64,000 bases of DNA from Pasteurella sp049670895 (GCF_049670895.1 NZ_CP187170.1), one strand, 5' to 3'; counted from the first letter of the stretch, positions 17,174 through 27,207 are shown. Numbers and translations: made by a program. Notes: a model not told the origin generated them from the sequence alone.

Positions 17174-17201
17174 AAAAAGGCTGTATCATACAGCCTTTTT
17201 T
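17174..17201 (+). terminator. adk terminator
   Basis: GGCTGTA (17179-17185) pairs with TACAGCC (17189-17195) across a TCA loop, flanked by AAAAA and TTTTTT. Confidence 0.9.
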
Positions 17202-17321
17202 CTTGCCCAGAAAAGGGCTTAAATGAGCGAGCTTCTAAGCTAAAAACGGGGTTTAAAGCCAATTAAGCCACCCTTGTTAGGATTGTAAATGCCTCTTGCT
17301 AGTGCCACCCCATTCACAAAG

Positions 17322-17353
17322 AAAAAGAGCAAGCTCATCGGCTTGCCCTTTTT
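17322..17353 (-). terminator. sucCD terminator
   Basis: AAAAAGAGCAAGC and GCTTGCCCTTTTT pair with a single mismatch around a TCATCG loop. Read on the minus strand it ends in a T-run. An uptake sequence (17369-17377) lies between it and the sucD stop. Confidence 0.8.
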
Positions 17354-17377
17354 ACATAAAGATAATGAAAGTGCGGT

Positions 17378-18247
17378 CTATTTTAACAAAGATTTTAATG
17401 CCGTACCGATATCCGCTAAACTACGCACGGTTTTAACACCCGCCGCTTCAAGGGCGGCAAATTTTTCATCAGACGTGCCTTTGCCACCACTAATAATGGC
17501 ACCTGCATGCCCCATACGTTTGCCTTTTGGTGCGGTTACCCCTGCAATATAACTCACGACGGGTTTAGTAATAGATTCTTTGATAAACGCTGCTGCTTCT
17601 TCTTCTGCAGATCCGCCAATTTCCCCAATCATAACAATGGCTTCTGTTTGCGGATCATCTTGGAATAATTTCAAAATATCAATAAAGCTAGAGCCAGGAA
17701 TCGGATCACCACCAATGCCGACACAGGTTGATTGCCCAAAACCTTCATCGGTCGTTTGTTTCACCGCTTCATACGTTAATGTGCCAGAGCGAGAAACAAT
17801 CCCGATTTTGCCTTTTTGGTGAATGTGACCCGGCATGATCCCAATTTTACATTCATCAGGTGTGATGACCCCTGGGCAATTAGGACCGATCATGCGTACA
17901 CCTGTTTGATTTAAGCGTTGTTTCACTTGCAACATATCTAAGGTTGGAATACCTTCTGTGATACAAATCACTAATTCAATGCCCGCATCAATGGCTTCTA
18001 AAATGGCATCTTTACAACCCACTGCAGGCACATAAATCACTGTGGCAGTCGCACCTGTTGCCTCTACCGCCTCACGAACGGTATTAAAAACAGGTAAACC
18101 TAAATGAGTGGTGCCACCTTTACCAGGTGATACGCCACCCACCAATTTTGTACCGTAATCAATGGCTTGTTTCGAGTGAAAGGTGCCTTGGCTACCAGTA
18201 AAACCTTGGCAAATCACTTTGGTATCTTGATTAATTAAAATCGCCAT
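17378..18247 (-). CDS. sucD: Succinyl-CoA synthetase alpha subunit
   Basis: With SucC converts succinyl-CoA to succinate with nucleotide triphosphate formation in the TCA cycle. 289 residues. CoA-binding Rossmann region FTGSQGTFHSKQAIDYG, GPNCPGVI, and the phosphohistidine loop GHAGAIISGG (catalytic His about residue 246) are intact. It starts one base after the sucC stop, so it is the second gene of sucCD. Good bacterial length. Confidence 0.97.
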   Translation of the reverse strand: MAILINQDTKVICQGFTGSQGTFHSKQAIDYGTKLVGGVSPGKGGTTHLGLPVFNTVREAVEATGATATVIYVPAVGCKDAILEAIDAGIELVICITEGIPTLDMLQVKQRLNQTGVRMIGPNCPGVITPDECKIGIMPGHIHQKGKIGIVSRSGTLTYEAVKQTTDEGFGQSTCVGIGGDPIPGSSFIDILKLFQDDPQTEAIVMIGEIGGSAEEEAAAFIKESITKPVVSYIAGVTAPKGKRMGHAGAIISGGKGTSDEKFAALEAAGVKTVRSLADIGTALKSLLK

Positions 18248-18248
18248 C

Positions 18249-19415
18249 TTATTTTCCCTCCGCTGCTTTTACGGCTTGCATCGCAGCATCAGTTAATGTG
18301 TTTGCCGCAATAATATTAACGTCACTGTTGGCTAAAATTTCACGCCCTAAAGGGGCATTCGTCCCTTCTAAACGAACAACAACAGGCACACTGACCCCCA
18401 CTTCATGCACGGCTGCAATAATGCCTTCTGCAATTAAATCACAACGTACAATTCCCCCAAAAATATTGACTAATACGGCTTTGACGGCACTGTCCGATAA
18501 AATAATTTTGAACGCTTCTGCCACACGTTCTTTGGTTGCCCCACCGCCCACATCAAGGAAATTCGCAGGTTGACCACCGTGTAATTTAATAATATCCATG
18601 GTTCCCATAGCTAAGCCTGCACCATTGACCATACAACCAATGTTTCCCTCAAGTGCCACATAGTTTAACTGATGGGATTCTGCAAGGGCCTCACGTGGAT
18701 CTTCTTGGGTAGGATCTTGCATAGCTTTTAAGTCTGGCTGGCGATAAAGTGCATTACTGTCGACTACCATTTTGGCATCTAAACACAGTAAATGTCCTGT
18801 TTGGGTGACCACTAATGGATTGACTTCTAGAAGGGCTAAATCTTTTTCCACAAACATTTTCGCCATTTGGATAAAAATATGTGCAAATTGTTTGATTTGT
18901 TCACCTTGTAAGCCCAATTTAAACGCCAGCTCACGACCTTGATATGGCATGGCTCCTGTTAAGGGATCAATAGCCACTTTATGTAATAAGTGCGGTGCAT
19001 TTTCTGCGACTTCTTCAATATCTACGCCACCTTCAGTGGACGCCATAAATACAACACGTTGAGAAGCCCGATCCAACACGACACCTAAATATAATTCACG
19101 ATCAATATTTGCCCCTTCTTCCACATAAATCGTGTTAACGGGCTGACCATTTGCATCAGTTTGAAAAGTGACAAGACGGTTACCTAACCATTGTTCAGCA
19201 AAGGCACGCATTTCAGCTTCATTACGGACTAATTTCACGCCACCAGCTTGACCACGTCCACCTGCATGCACTTGACACTTTGCCACCCAAACATCACCAT
19301 TGAGCTTCTTCATTGCCTCTACAGCTTCATCAGTGCTTTTACAGGCATAACCTCTGCCAACGGGTAATTGATATCCCACAAAAATTTGCTTCGCTTGATA
19401 CTCATGTAGATTCAT
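18249..19415 (-). CDS. sucC: Succinyl-CoA synthetase beta subunit
   Basis: ATP-grasp subunit binding nucleotide and succinate. 388 residues, the standard length. MNLHEYQAKQIF start, WVAKCQVHAGGRGQAGGVK (nucleotide site), LEVNPLVV and NGAGLAMGTMDIIKLHGG are visible. AAGGA lies 12 bases upstream of the ATG, a somewhat long spacing. In many bacteria sucABCD is one operon; here sucC is separated from sucB by 571 bases containing a decayed frame. An uptake sequence lies in the coding region at 18988. Confidence 0.97.
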   Translation of the reverse strand: MNLHEYQAKQIFVGYQLPVGRGYACKSTDEAVEAMKKLNGDVWVAKCQVHAGGRGQAGGVKLVRNEAEMRAFAEQWLGNRLVTFQTDANGQPVNTIYVEEGANIDRELYLGVVLDRASQRVVFMASTEGGVDIEEVAENAPHLLHKVAIDPLTGAMPYQGRELAFKLGLQGEQIKQFAHIFIQMAKMFVEKDLALLEVNPLVVTQTGHLLCLDAKMVVDSNALYRQPDLKAMQDPTQEDPREALAESHQLNYVALEGNIGCMVNGAGLAMGTMDIIKLHGGQPANFLDVGGGATKERVAEAFKIILSDSAVKAVLVNIFGGIVRCDLIAEGIIAAVHEVGVSVPVVVRLEGTNAPLGREILANSDVNIIAANTLTDAAMQAVKAAEGK

Positions 19416-19568
19416 TGCGTTGTATTCCTTACTTGTCGTATTATCAGCTCATTTTCAAAAGAGCTTATTTTATCGTCAGAAATGGCAAAAGTCTTTATTC
19501 AAATAGCTAACCCTATGGAATGACGGCATGAAATGCTCTTCCATTTGATTCCGTTCAGAATCCTTAAA

Positions 19569-19843
19569 TCACCTCATCGAATTCTGCTTCGCCAATACTT
19601 TTTCCCCTTGTCGCAACAACGCTAAATATGACTGATCATTCAGTATCTCTCGCAAAGTCTTCACAAGAAAAGAGAATAGTGAAATGCTTTCCTCTTACAA
19701 GAAGAAAAGCGTGATCTTCATCGCATCACCGATACTATATTGTTCATAATCTGCTAAAAAAAGCAAATAGATGTATCATGCCCGAAGAACCATCACCTTG
19801 ATAAAAGGCAATAGAAACACATCTTAATAAAATTTGTACACTG
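19569..19843 (-). pseudogene. Remnant of an unidentified gene between sucB and sucC
   Basis: The 571-base gap 19416-19986 contains no intact gene. Read on the minus strand, a protein-like stretch (TIASVQILLRCVSIAFYQG, then GDGSSGMIHLF) runs to about 19770. It continues in another frame as FLADYEQYSIGDAMKITL, meets an in-frame TAA at 19695-19697, then reads on as LVKTLREILNDQSYLALLRQ to a stop at 19569. One frameshift plus one stop suggest a decaying gene of at least 90 codons. I cannot assign a family; chance open frames remain possible. Confidence 0.35.
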
Positions 19844-19929
19844 GCGATAGTCTATCCGCCTATATTTCAAGAGAAAAAATAGCATATTGAAGGCATTGTG
19901 CCTAAACAAAAATGGCTAAAGCATAATAA

Positions 19930-19972
19930 AAGTGCGGTCTGATTTTAAATTTTTTTAAAACCGACCGCACTT
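19930..19972 (-). terminator. Inverted uptake-sequence pair after sucB
   Basis: AAGTGCGGT (19930-19938) and ACCGCACTT (19964-19972) with an AT-rich, partly self-complementary interior form a long hairpin directly downstream of sucB; it probably ends sucAB transcription. Confidence 0.6.
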
Positions 19973-19986
19973 CATGCCATAAATGT

Positions 19987-21201
19987 TTAAATGTCTAATA
20001 ATAAACGTGTTGGATCTTCAAGTAATGATTTAATGGTGACTAAGAAACCGACAGATTCTCGTCCATCAATTAAACGGTGATCATAAGATAATGCCAAATA
20101 CATCATTGGACGAATAACCACTTCACCGTTAACCGCCACGGGACGATCTTTAATGGCGTGCATACCTAAAATAGCACTTTGCGGGGGATTGATAATCGGT
20201 GTGGACATTAATGAGCCAAACACCCCACCATTGGTAATGGTAAAGTTGCCGCCTGTTAAATCTTCTACGGTCAATTTGCCATCACGTCCTTTGTCAGCAA
20301 GTGCTTTAATGGCTTTTTCAATTTCTGCCATGCTTAACTTATCACAGTTGCGTAAGACTGGGGTGACCAATCCACGTGGTGTGGATACCGCAATACTGAT
20401 ATCGAAATAGTTGTGATACACAATGTCATCGCCATCAATGGAGGCGTTGATTTCTGGATAACGTTTTAAGGCTTCCACCACGGCTTTAATATAAAAGGAC
20501 ATAAAACCTAAACGGACACCATGGCGTTTTTCAAATATTTCGCCGTATGTTTTGCGTAAATTCATAATGGGTGCCATATCCACTTCGTTGAAGGTGGTCA
20601 ACATGGCGGTGCTGTTTTTGGCTTCTAATAAACGTTCTGCAATACGTTTACGTAAACGGGTCATAGGCACACGTTTTTCATCACGCTCCCCAAGCGTAAA
20701 TGTGCTAACAGGCTCAGGTTCTGCCTCAGTTTGAGCTTTGCTCGCCAGCACTTTTTCCACATCTTCACGGGTAATTCGTCCCCCCACGCCTGTGCCTTTA
20801 ATGTCTTCTGCATTTAAATCATGCTCCGCAATTAAACGGCGAACCCCTGGGCTGATACTCTCACTGCCCACCGATTCTGTACTTAATGTGGCATGATGAC
20901 GATCGGCAGGGGTCGGCTCTTGCGTGGCTACTGTGTTTTTGGTCACCCCACCTGCTACAACAGCGGCAGCCAATTTTCCTAATAATTGTTTGCTGACCAC
21001 TGTCGCCCCTTCTGCTTCAATGATGCTTTCCAACACACCATCAGATTGTGCTGGCACTTCAAGCACGACTTTATCCGTTTCAATTTCAACTAAGATGTCA
21101 TCACGCTTGACGCTATCTCCCACTTTTTTATGCCAAGTTACCACCGTTGCATCGGCGACGGATTCAGGTAAATCTGGGGTAATAATCTCAAAATGACTCA
21201 T
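19987..21201 (-). CDS. sucB: Dihydrolipoyl succinyltransferase, E2 of 2-oxoglutarate dehydrogenase
   Basis: 404 residues. One lipoyl domain (residues 1-80; the lipoylated Lys is in EIETDKVVLEVPA), a peripheral-subunit-binding domain (about 112-150, SPGVRRLIAEHDLNAEDIKG), and the catalytic domain ending in SYDHRLIDGRESV with the active-site His. Ala/Pro-poor linkers separate the domains. It transfers succinyl groups from SucA to CoA. Located 81 bases downstream of sucA on the same strand with an uptake sequence between; the E3 subunit (lpd) is not in the window. Confidence 0.97.
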   Translation of the reverse strand: MSHFEIITPDLPESVADATVVTWHKKVGDSVKRDDILVEIETDKVVLEVPAQSDGVLESIIEAEGATVVSKQLLGKLAAAVVAGGVTKNTVATQEPTPADRHHATLSTESVGSESISPGVRRLIAEHDLNAEDIKGTGVGGRITREDVEKVLASKAQTEAEPEPVSTFTLGERDEKRVPMTRLRKRIAERLLEAKNSTAMLTTFNEVDMAPIMNLRKTYGEIFEKRHGVRLGFMSFYIKAVVEALKRYPEINASIDGDDIVYHNYFDISIAVSTPRGLVTPVLRNCDKLSMAEIEKAIKALADKGRDGKLTVEDLTGGNFTITNGGVFGSLMSTPIINPPQSAILGMHAIKDRPVAVNGEVVIRPMMYLALSYDHRLIDGRESVGFLVTIKSLLEDPTRLLLDI

Positions 21202-21282
21202 TTTTGTTTTCCTTTTTTCAGGTTTAATTATGCGAAAAGTGCGGTCTATTTTAGACAGGTTTTCACCACACTTTTCCTTTTA

Positions 21283-24075
21283 TTATGCTAATGCCTCTGT
21301 CACCAGTGCCGTTTGTTGTTCAAGATGTAATGCCATATAACCCACCGCAGGCGATGCTGAAGCTGGACGCCCGACATAACGAAGTTTACCGTGGGCAGGG
21401 ATTGATGTCACAAAATTATGTTGACTACAATACCAAGCCCCTTGATTTAACGGCTCTTCTTGACACCATACATAGTCTGTGACGTGGCTGTAAGGAGCTA
21501 AGACCTCTTTCATTTCTTCATGTGGATAAGGATAAAGCTGCTCAATACGAATAATCGCCACATCTGTTTGGTTATTTTTACGACGTTGTTCGACTAAATC
21601 GTAATACACTTTACCAGAGCACATGACAACCCGTCTCACCTGTTTGGCATCCAGTGAATCAATTTCAGGTATCACATTTTGGAATTTACCTTGAATGAGT
21701 TCGTCCATTGTGGAAATGGCTAATGGATGACGTAATAAGGATTTGGGTGAAATCACCACTAATGGACGGCGAACTTTACGGATCATTTGACGGCGTAACA
21801 AATGGTAAATTTGTGCTGGCGTAGAAGGAACACAAACTTGCATATTTTGCTGGGCACACAACTGTAAATAACGTTCTAAACGTGCAGAAGAATGTTCAGG
21901 CCCTTGCCCTTCATAACCATGTGGTAATAACATCACTAACCCACACATTCTGCCCCATTTTTGTTCACCTGAACTGATAAACTGATCCACCACCACTTGT
22001 GCACAGTTTGCAAAATCCCCAAATTGGGCTTCCCAAATGGTTAAGGTTTTTGGATCCGTCGTGGCATAACCATATTCAAACGCCAATACCGCATTTTCGG
22101 TTAACACAGAATCCCAAACTTCAAATCGCCCTTGAGAGCCATGTAAATTTGCCAATGGAATATAAAGGGTGCCGTCTTTTTGGTTATGCAACACCGAATG
22201 ACGGTGGAAAAAGGTGCCTCGTCCTGCATCTTCCCCCGATAAACGCACATGATAGCCTTCATCTAATAGGGTGGCATACGCCATGGTTTCAGCCATGCCC
22301 CAATCAAATAACTTTTCACCTTTTGCCATTAATGCACGATCTGAATAAATTTTATTGACACGAGAATGCAATTCATGCTGAGCAGGATATTCACAGACTT
22401 TTTTCGCTAACCCTTTAAAACGGTCTGCATCAAACTGGCTTTCATATTCGCACCATTCACGACTGAGGTATTGTGTCCAATCTTTTGCGGTTAAATCAAT
22501 TTCTCGCCACTCAGACACCACACAATCTCCTCGGTCTAAAGCATCACGATAATCATTTAAAAGTGCGGTGGCGTCTTCCTCATGAATGATCCCTTGGGCA
22601 ATTAAACGATCTGCATAGATTTTACGTGGTGTAGGATGTTTTTTAATTCGATCATACATTAATGGTTGAGTGGCTGAGGGTTCATCGGCTTCATTATGTC
22701 CATGACGACGATAAGAAACTAAATCAATGAAAATATCCCGTTTAAATAAAGTGCGGTATTCCACAGCCATACGGGCGGCATACGCCACCGCTTCAGGATC
22801 ATCGCCATTCACATGAATTACGGGGGCTTCAATCATTTTCGCAATATCCGTACAGTATTCTGTGGAACGGGTATCATGAGGATTCGAGGTGGTAAAACCA
22901 ATTTGGTTGTTGATGACAATACGAATGGTTCCCCCCACGTTGTAGCCCCTTGTGGCAGACATATTTAAGGTTTCTTGTACCACACCTTGCCCGATAACCG
23001 CAGAATCCCCATGCACCGTAACGGGCAACACTTTCGCTTTGCCATGATCGTTGATTCGCTTTTGTCTTGCTCGCACCGAGCCAATCACCACAGGGCTAAC
23101 AATTTCTAAGTGAGAAGGATTAAATGCCAGAGCTAAATGCACCATGCCATCATCGGTCATAAAATCAGACGAAAAACCTTGGTGATATTTCACATCCCCC
23201 GTGCCGTTACCATGATGTTTGCCTGCAAATTCATCAAATAATTCTGACGGTTTTTTACCTAATACATTAACCAACATATTTAAACGGCCCCGGTGTGCCA
23301 TGCCCATCACAATCTCATCAATGCCATTGCGTTTACCATGACGCACAATTTCCTTCATTAACAAAATAAATGCATCACTTCCTTCTAATGAAAAACGCTT
23401 AGCACCTGGAAATCTTGCCCCTAAATACCGCTCTAACCCATCTGCTGCGGTTAATTCAGCCAAAAATTTAAGTTGTTCTTCTTTTTTAAAGTGCTGCGTG
23501 ACACGTACTTCCAGTTTATTTTGCAACCATGTTCTTGCTTCCACATCGTTCACATGCATAAATTCAAGACCAATCGTTCCACAGTACGTTTTTTGCAATA
23601 ACGCCTGCAATCCTCGTAAGGAAATTTGATTGAGATGAGCCACCTCGCCCCCTAAATCAAAGATTTTATCCAAATCACTTTCCGTGAAACCGTGGTATTT
23701 ATAATCTAATGTTGGAACATCCATACGTTGCCAAAGACGTAATGGGTCAAGATCCGCATGGAGATGACCTCGATTACGATGTGCATTCACAAATGCTAAC
23801 AACTTGACTAATCTTGCACTCACATGAGGGTCAATCACTTCCTTGCCATTGGGCGAATGGTCTCGGGCTAAACGTTTGAAATAATCACGGACTTGAGAAT
23901 GGGGTTGTTCTACTGCAACATGTTTAGGAAGGGCGTTAAAAATGGTTTGCCAACTGGCATCAACAGAATTGGGATCGCACAGATATTCCTCATAAAGCTC
24001 CTCGATATAAGACTGGTTAATACCACCAAGAGCACTTGAATCTAGCCACTCGCGAATTGAGTTTTTTTGTTGCAT
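21283..24075 (-). CDS. sucA: 2-Oxoglutarate dehydrogenase E1
   Basis: Thiamine-diphosphate decarboxylase component of the 2-oxoglutarate dehydrogenase complex. 930 residues, close to the E. coli length. N-terminal segment REWLDSSALGGINQSYIEELYE, GMAHRGRLNMLVNVLGK, VHGDSAVIGQGVVQETLNMS and NNQIGFTT (cofactor site), and HGYEGQGPEHSSARLERYLQ. The frame extends to 24108, but the ATG at 24075 has AGGTGG upstream and gives the family N-terminus. First gene of sucAB, divergent from gltA. Confidence 0.97.
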   Translation of the reverse strand: MQQKNSIREWLDSSALGGINQSYIEELYEEYLCDPNSVDASWQTIFNALPKHVAVEQPHSQVRDYFKRLARDHSPNGKEVIDPHVSARLVKLLAFVNAHRNRGHLHADLDPLRLWQRMDVPTLDYKYHGFTESDLDKIFDLGGEVAHLNQISLRGLQALLQKTYCGTIGLEFMHVNDVEARTWLQNKLEVRVTQHFKKEEQLKFLAELTAADGLERYLGARFPGAKRFSLEGSDAFILLMKEIVRHGKRNGIDEIVMGMAHRGRLNMLVNVLGKKPSELFDEFAGKHHGNGTGDVKYHQGFSSDFMTDDGMVHLALAFNPSHLEIVSPVVIGSVRARQKRINDHGKAKVLPVTVHGDSAVIGQGVVQETLNMSATRGYNVGGTIRIVINNQIGFTTSNPHDTRSTEYCTDIAKMIEAPVIHVNGDDPEAVAYAARMAVEYRTLFKRDIFIDLVSYRRHGHNEADEPSATQPLMYDRIKKHPTPRKIYADRLIAQGIIHEEDATALLNDYRDALDRGDCVVSEWREIDLTAKDWTQYLSREWCEYESQFDADRFKGLAKKVCEYPAQHELHSRVNKIYSDRALMAKGEKLFDWGMAETMAYATLLDEGYHVRLSGEDAGRGTFFHRHSVLHNQKDGTLYIPLANLHGSQGRFEVWDSVLTENAVLAFEYGYATTDPKTLTIWEAQFGDFANCAQVVVDQFISSGEQKWGRMCGLVMLLPHGYEGQGPEHSSARLERYLQLCAQQNMQVCVPSTPAQIYHLLRRQMIRKVRRPLVVISPKSLLRHPLAISTMDELIQGKFQNVIPEIDSLDAKQVRRVVMCSGKVYYDLVEQRRKNNQTDVAIIRIEQLYPYPHEEMKEVLAPYSHVTDYVWCQEEPLNQGAWYCSQHNFVTSIPAHGKLRYVGRPASASPAVGYMALHLEQQTALVTEALA

Positions 24076-24398
24076 TGTGTCCACCTGAATAGAATTATTT
24101 GATAACAATCATAGCTAAATGACATGGCTATTATACAAAAGGATTTAGCAATAATAATTTTTCTTTTTTAATCACACCGTTATATGATTAAAAAACAAAT
24201 CACTTTAATAAGCAACACTATTGTGTAACATTGTATTAACATTTTATGGTTTTTTTGATCCTTGTCGCACTTTGAAAGCACAACCGATTATTTACCATTT
24301 TTTTTCATCAAGAATAAAGACACCTCATAAAATTAAGGTTATATTGTTTAAAAATTTTATAACAAAACAACACAACTCACACAAAATAAGGATGAACT
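24076..24398. other. Divergent sucA/gltA control region
   Basis: 323 AT-rich bases without a gene, holding the promoters of sucA (minus) and gltA (plus). Several long A/T tracts are present, with TTAACATTTT near 24235. I could not define a -35/-10 pair or an operator I would trust on either strand. Confidence 0.5.
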
Positions 24399-25697
24399 AT
24401 GTCTGAATTAACTGCAAAATTGACCCTAAGCGATGGACGTGAATACGACCTACCTGTACACAAAGGTTCACTCGGTTACGATGCTGTGGATGTGCAATCC
24501 TTAGTCAAAAATAAACTTTTTACTTTTGACCCTGGATTTATGTCAACCGCCTCGTGCCGTTCTGAAATTACCTATATTGATGGCGATAATGGTGTGTTAT
24601 TACACCGAGGCTACCCAATTGCGGAACTTGCAAAAAATGCAGACTATCTCGAAGTAGCACACTTGCTCTTATTTGGTGAACGTCCAACCCCTGAAGAATA
24701 TAAAAACTTTCTTCAACTTGTCCGCCGTCATACCCTTGTTCATGAACAAATTTCGCGTTTTTTTCATGGCTTCCGTCGAGACTCTCACCCGATGGCGATT
24801 ATGTGTGGTGTCAGTGGTGCACTCGCTGCCTTCTACCACGACTCTTTAGACATTAACGATATTTCACACCGTGAAATCACCGCCATCCGTTTGCTTGCCA
24901 AAATGCCAACCCTTGCTGCCATGTGTTACAAATATTCCATTGGGCAGCCTTTCATGTTCCCACAAAATCGCCTTTCTTACTCAGGTAATTTCCTTTACAT
25001 GATGTTTGCGACCCCTTGTGAAGAGTATGAAGTGAACCCTGTGTTAGAACGTGCCATGGATAAAATTTTTATTCTGCATGCAGACCATGAACAAAATGCC
25101 TCCACCTCAACGGTGCGTACTGCCGCCTCCTCAGGGGCAAACCCATTTGCTTGTATTGCGGCAGGCATTGCTTCACTTTGGGGACCTGCACACGGTGGTG
25201 CAAATGAAGCTTGTGTGAATATGTTGGAAGAAATTGGCACGGTGGATCGTATTCCAGAATTTATTGCCCGAGCGAAAGATAAAAATGATCCTTTCCGTTT
25301 AATGGGCTTTGGGCATCGTGTCTATAAAAACTATGACCCACGAGCAAAAGTGATGCGTCAAACTTGCCATGAAGTGTTGAATGAATTAAATATTCAAAAT
25401 CCACTGCTTGATGTTGCCATGGAGCTTGAGCGTATTGCCTTAAACGATCCTTATTTTATTGAACACAAGTTGTATCCAAACGTGGACTTCTATTCAGGCA
25501 TTATCTTAAAAGCCATTGGTATTCCAACGTCTATGTTTACCGTGATCTTTGCCTTAGCAAGAACGGTCGGTTGGATTGCACACTGGAAAGAAATGTTTAA
25601 ACCAGGCAACATGAAAATCGTTCGTCCACGTCAGCTTTATATGGGGAAAACCGAACGTCCATTTGAAGCGGTGGACAAAAGTGAATTAAATCGATAA
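24399..25697 (+). CDS. gltA: Citrate synthase (type II)
   Basis: Condenses acetyl-CoA and oxaloacetate. 432 residues with the N-terminal extension (MSELTAKLTLSDGREYDLP) of the hexameric, NADH-regulated gammaproteobacterial type. Active-site His regions LHADHEQNASTSTVR and WGPAHGGANEA, and GFGHRVYKNYDPRA are intact. ATG at 24399 follows AAGGATGAACT. Its presence with sucABCD implies an oxidative branch of the TCA cycle, unlike H. influenzae, which lacks gltA. Strong terminator follows. Confidence 0.98.
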   Translation: MSELTAKLTLSDGREYDLPVHKGSLGYDAVDVQSLVKNKLFTFDPGFMSTASCRSEITYIDGDNGVLLHRGYPIAELAKNADYLEVAHLLLFGERPTPEEYKNFLQLVRRHTLVHEQISRFFHGFRRDSHPMAIMCGVSGALAAFYHDSLDINDISHREITAIRLLAKMPTLAAMCYKYSIGQPFMFPQNRLSYSGNFLYMMFATPCEEYEVNPVLERAMDKIFILHADHEQNASTSTVRTAASSGANPFACIAAGIASLWGPAHGGANEACVNMLEEIGTVDRIPEFIARAKDKNDPFRLMGFGHRVYKNYDPRAKVMRQTCHEVLNELNIQNPLLDVAMELERIALNDPYFIEHKLYPNVDFYSGIILKAIGIPTSMFTVIFALARTVGWIAHWKEMFKPGNMKIVRPRQLYMGKTERPFEAVDKSELNR

Positions 25698-25719
25698 ATC
25701 CTATCGTATCCACAAAACC

Positions 25720-25752
25720 AAAACGGGAAACCAGCCAAAGGTTTCCCGTTTT
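25720..25752 (+). terminator. gltA terminator
   Basis: Perfect 13-bp stem AAAACGGGAAACC (25720-25732) with GGTTTCCCGTTTT (25740-25752), 7-base loop. Confidence 0.9.
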
Positions 25753-25770
25753 CATTTCTGTTTACTGCAA

Positions 25771-25813
25771 AAGTGCGGTCAGTTTGAAAAAAGTTTTCAT
25801 ATTGACCGCACTT
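25771..25813 (-). terminator. Inverted uptake-sequence pair after ilvE
   Basis: AAGTGCGGT (25771-25779) and ACCGCACTT (25805-25813) extend to a 13-bp stem AAAAGTGCGGTCA with TGACCGCACTTTT. Interior AAAAAAGTTTTC. It lies just downstream of the ilvE stop and probably terminates ilvE. Confidence 0.65.
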
Positions 25814-25837
25814 TTGTTTTTTTATTGGAGATGAAAA

Positions 25838-26857
25838 TTAGTCGACTTTCACAATCCAGCCTTCTGGTGCTTCAATATCACCGAACTGAATCCCCACTAA
25901 TTCATTATAAAGTTTTGTTGTGATTTCACCCACTTCCGTTTCAGAATAGAAAACATGGAAATGATCACCATATTGAATTCCACCAATTGGGGTGATGACT
26001 GCAGCCGTCCCACAAGCCCCAGCTTCTTTAAACTGATCTAACTGATCAATATACACATCGCCCTCTTCTGTTTCTAAACCAAGACGAGTTTCTGCCAAAT
26101 AAAGTAACGAATATTTTGTAATACTTGGCAAAATAGAAGGAGAAAGTGGCGTTAAAAATTTATTGTCTTTCGTGATACCAAAAAAGTTGGCAGACCCGAC
26201 TTCTTCAATTTTAGTATGGGTTGTAGGATCTAAATAAATACAGTCGCCAAATCCTTCTGCTTTGGCTTTTTTGCCTGGGTAAAGGCTTGCAGCATAGTTT
26301 CCACCTACTTTCGCCGCACCTGTCCCATGTGGTGCTGCACGGTCATAATTAGAGACTAAGAAATTGGTTGGTTTTAATCCACCTTTAAAATAAGCACCGA
26401 CAGGACAGCAAAAAATGGAGAAAATATATTCTGAAGCAGGATTCACGCCCACATTATCGCCCACACCAATCAAAAATGGACGTAAATATAAGGTTGCACC
26501 CGTACCGTAAGGGGCTAACCATTCTTGGTTGGCTTTCACCACTTGTTTACAGGCATCAATAAACATTTCAGTAGGCACTTCTGGCATTAACAGACGTTGG
26601 CAACTACGCTGAAGACGTAATGCATTTTGATCTGGGCGGAAAAGGTTAATTGAACCATCTTTACAACGATAGGCTTTTAAGCCCTCAAAGCATTGTTGTC
26701 CATAATGCAATGCCGTTGAACCTTCACTAATATGTAATACGTTATCTTGGGTTAATTCCCCCTTAGACCATTTGCCATCTTTCCAATAAGCAATGTAGCG
26801 ATAATCCGTCTTAATATAGCCAAAACCTAAATTTTTCCAATCGATATTTTTTGTCAT
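25838..26857 (-). CDS. ilvE: Branched-chain amino-acid aminotransferase
   Basis: PLP enzyme (fold type IV) catalysing the last step of Val, Leu and Ile synthesis. 339 residues from MTKNIDWKNLGFGYIKTDY. Motifs: STALHYGQQCFEGLKAY, YLRPFLIGVG, the PLP-Lys segment GTGAAKVGGNYAAS, and EEVGSANFFGI. The type II (long) BCAT form, as in H. influenzae. ATG at 26857 has AAGGTG eight bases upstream; the longer frame to 26872 is less likely. Monocistronic. Confidence 0.96.
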   Translation of the reverse strand: MTKNIDWKNLGFGYIKTDYRYIAYWKDGKWSKGELTQDNVLHISEGSTALHYGQQCFEGLKAYRCKDGSINLFRPDQNALRLQRSCQRLLMPEVPTEMFIDACKQVVKANQEWLAPYGTGATLYLRPFLIGVGDNVGVNPASEYIFSIFCCPVGAYFKGGLKPTNFLVSNYDRAAPHGTGAAKVGGNYAASLYPGKKAKAEGFGDCIYLDPTTHTKIEEVGSANFFGITKDNKFLTPLSPSILPSITKYSLLYLAETRLGLETEEGDVYIDQLDQFKEAGACGTAAVITPIGGIQYGDHFHVFYSETEVGEITTKLYNELVGIQFGDIEAPEGWIVKVD

Positions 26858-27023
26858 TGTTATCACCTTCATAGTTGTGTTCGAAAATACTGTTCAATCT
26901 ACACCATTCTGCAAAGCTTGCAAATATTTGCCCTGAAAAAAATCTGAGCAATCAACCAAATAGCAAAAGGAAAATGAAGTTAAACAAGAAATCATGGTGG
27001 GATTGTGCTAGAATTCAGCCCAT

Positions 27024-27207
27024 AAAAAAACACCGCTCAAAAGAGCGGTGTATAACCAAAAAGGGTTTAAATAAATATACAGGAAGTGAAAATAAGTAAC
27101 TTCAAAAAAAGTTACCCTGTTTGGTTTCCCAAACAATATGCAAACACAACATCATACTTAAGTCCGAAACTCTTTAACCAGTAAGGAATTACCAATCATT
27201 AAGTATG
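27024..27207 (-). ncRNA. gcvB: GcvB small RNA
   Basis: Hfq-dependent sRNA repressing amino-acid transport and synthesis mRNAs in enterics and Pasteurella. Divergent from gcvA, as in E. coli. On the minus strand: a 5' hairpin CATACTTAA/TTAAGTATG (27199-27207 with 27153-27161); a GU-rich segment TGATGTTGTGTTTGCA (within 27134-27156) matching region R1; a GTTTGG/CCAAAC hairpin (27119-27134); a GTAACTT/AAGTTAC hairpin (27096-27115); the conserved CACTTCCTGTATATTTA (27072-27088); and a terminator ACACCGCTC/GAGCGGTGT with a seven-T tail. About 184 nt, slightly shorter than E. coli's roughly 205. Confidence 0.93.
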
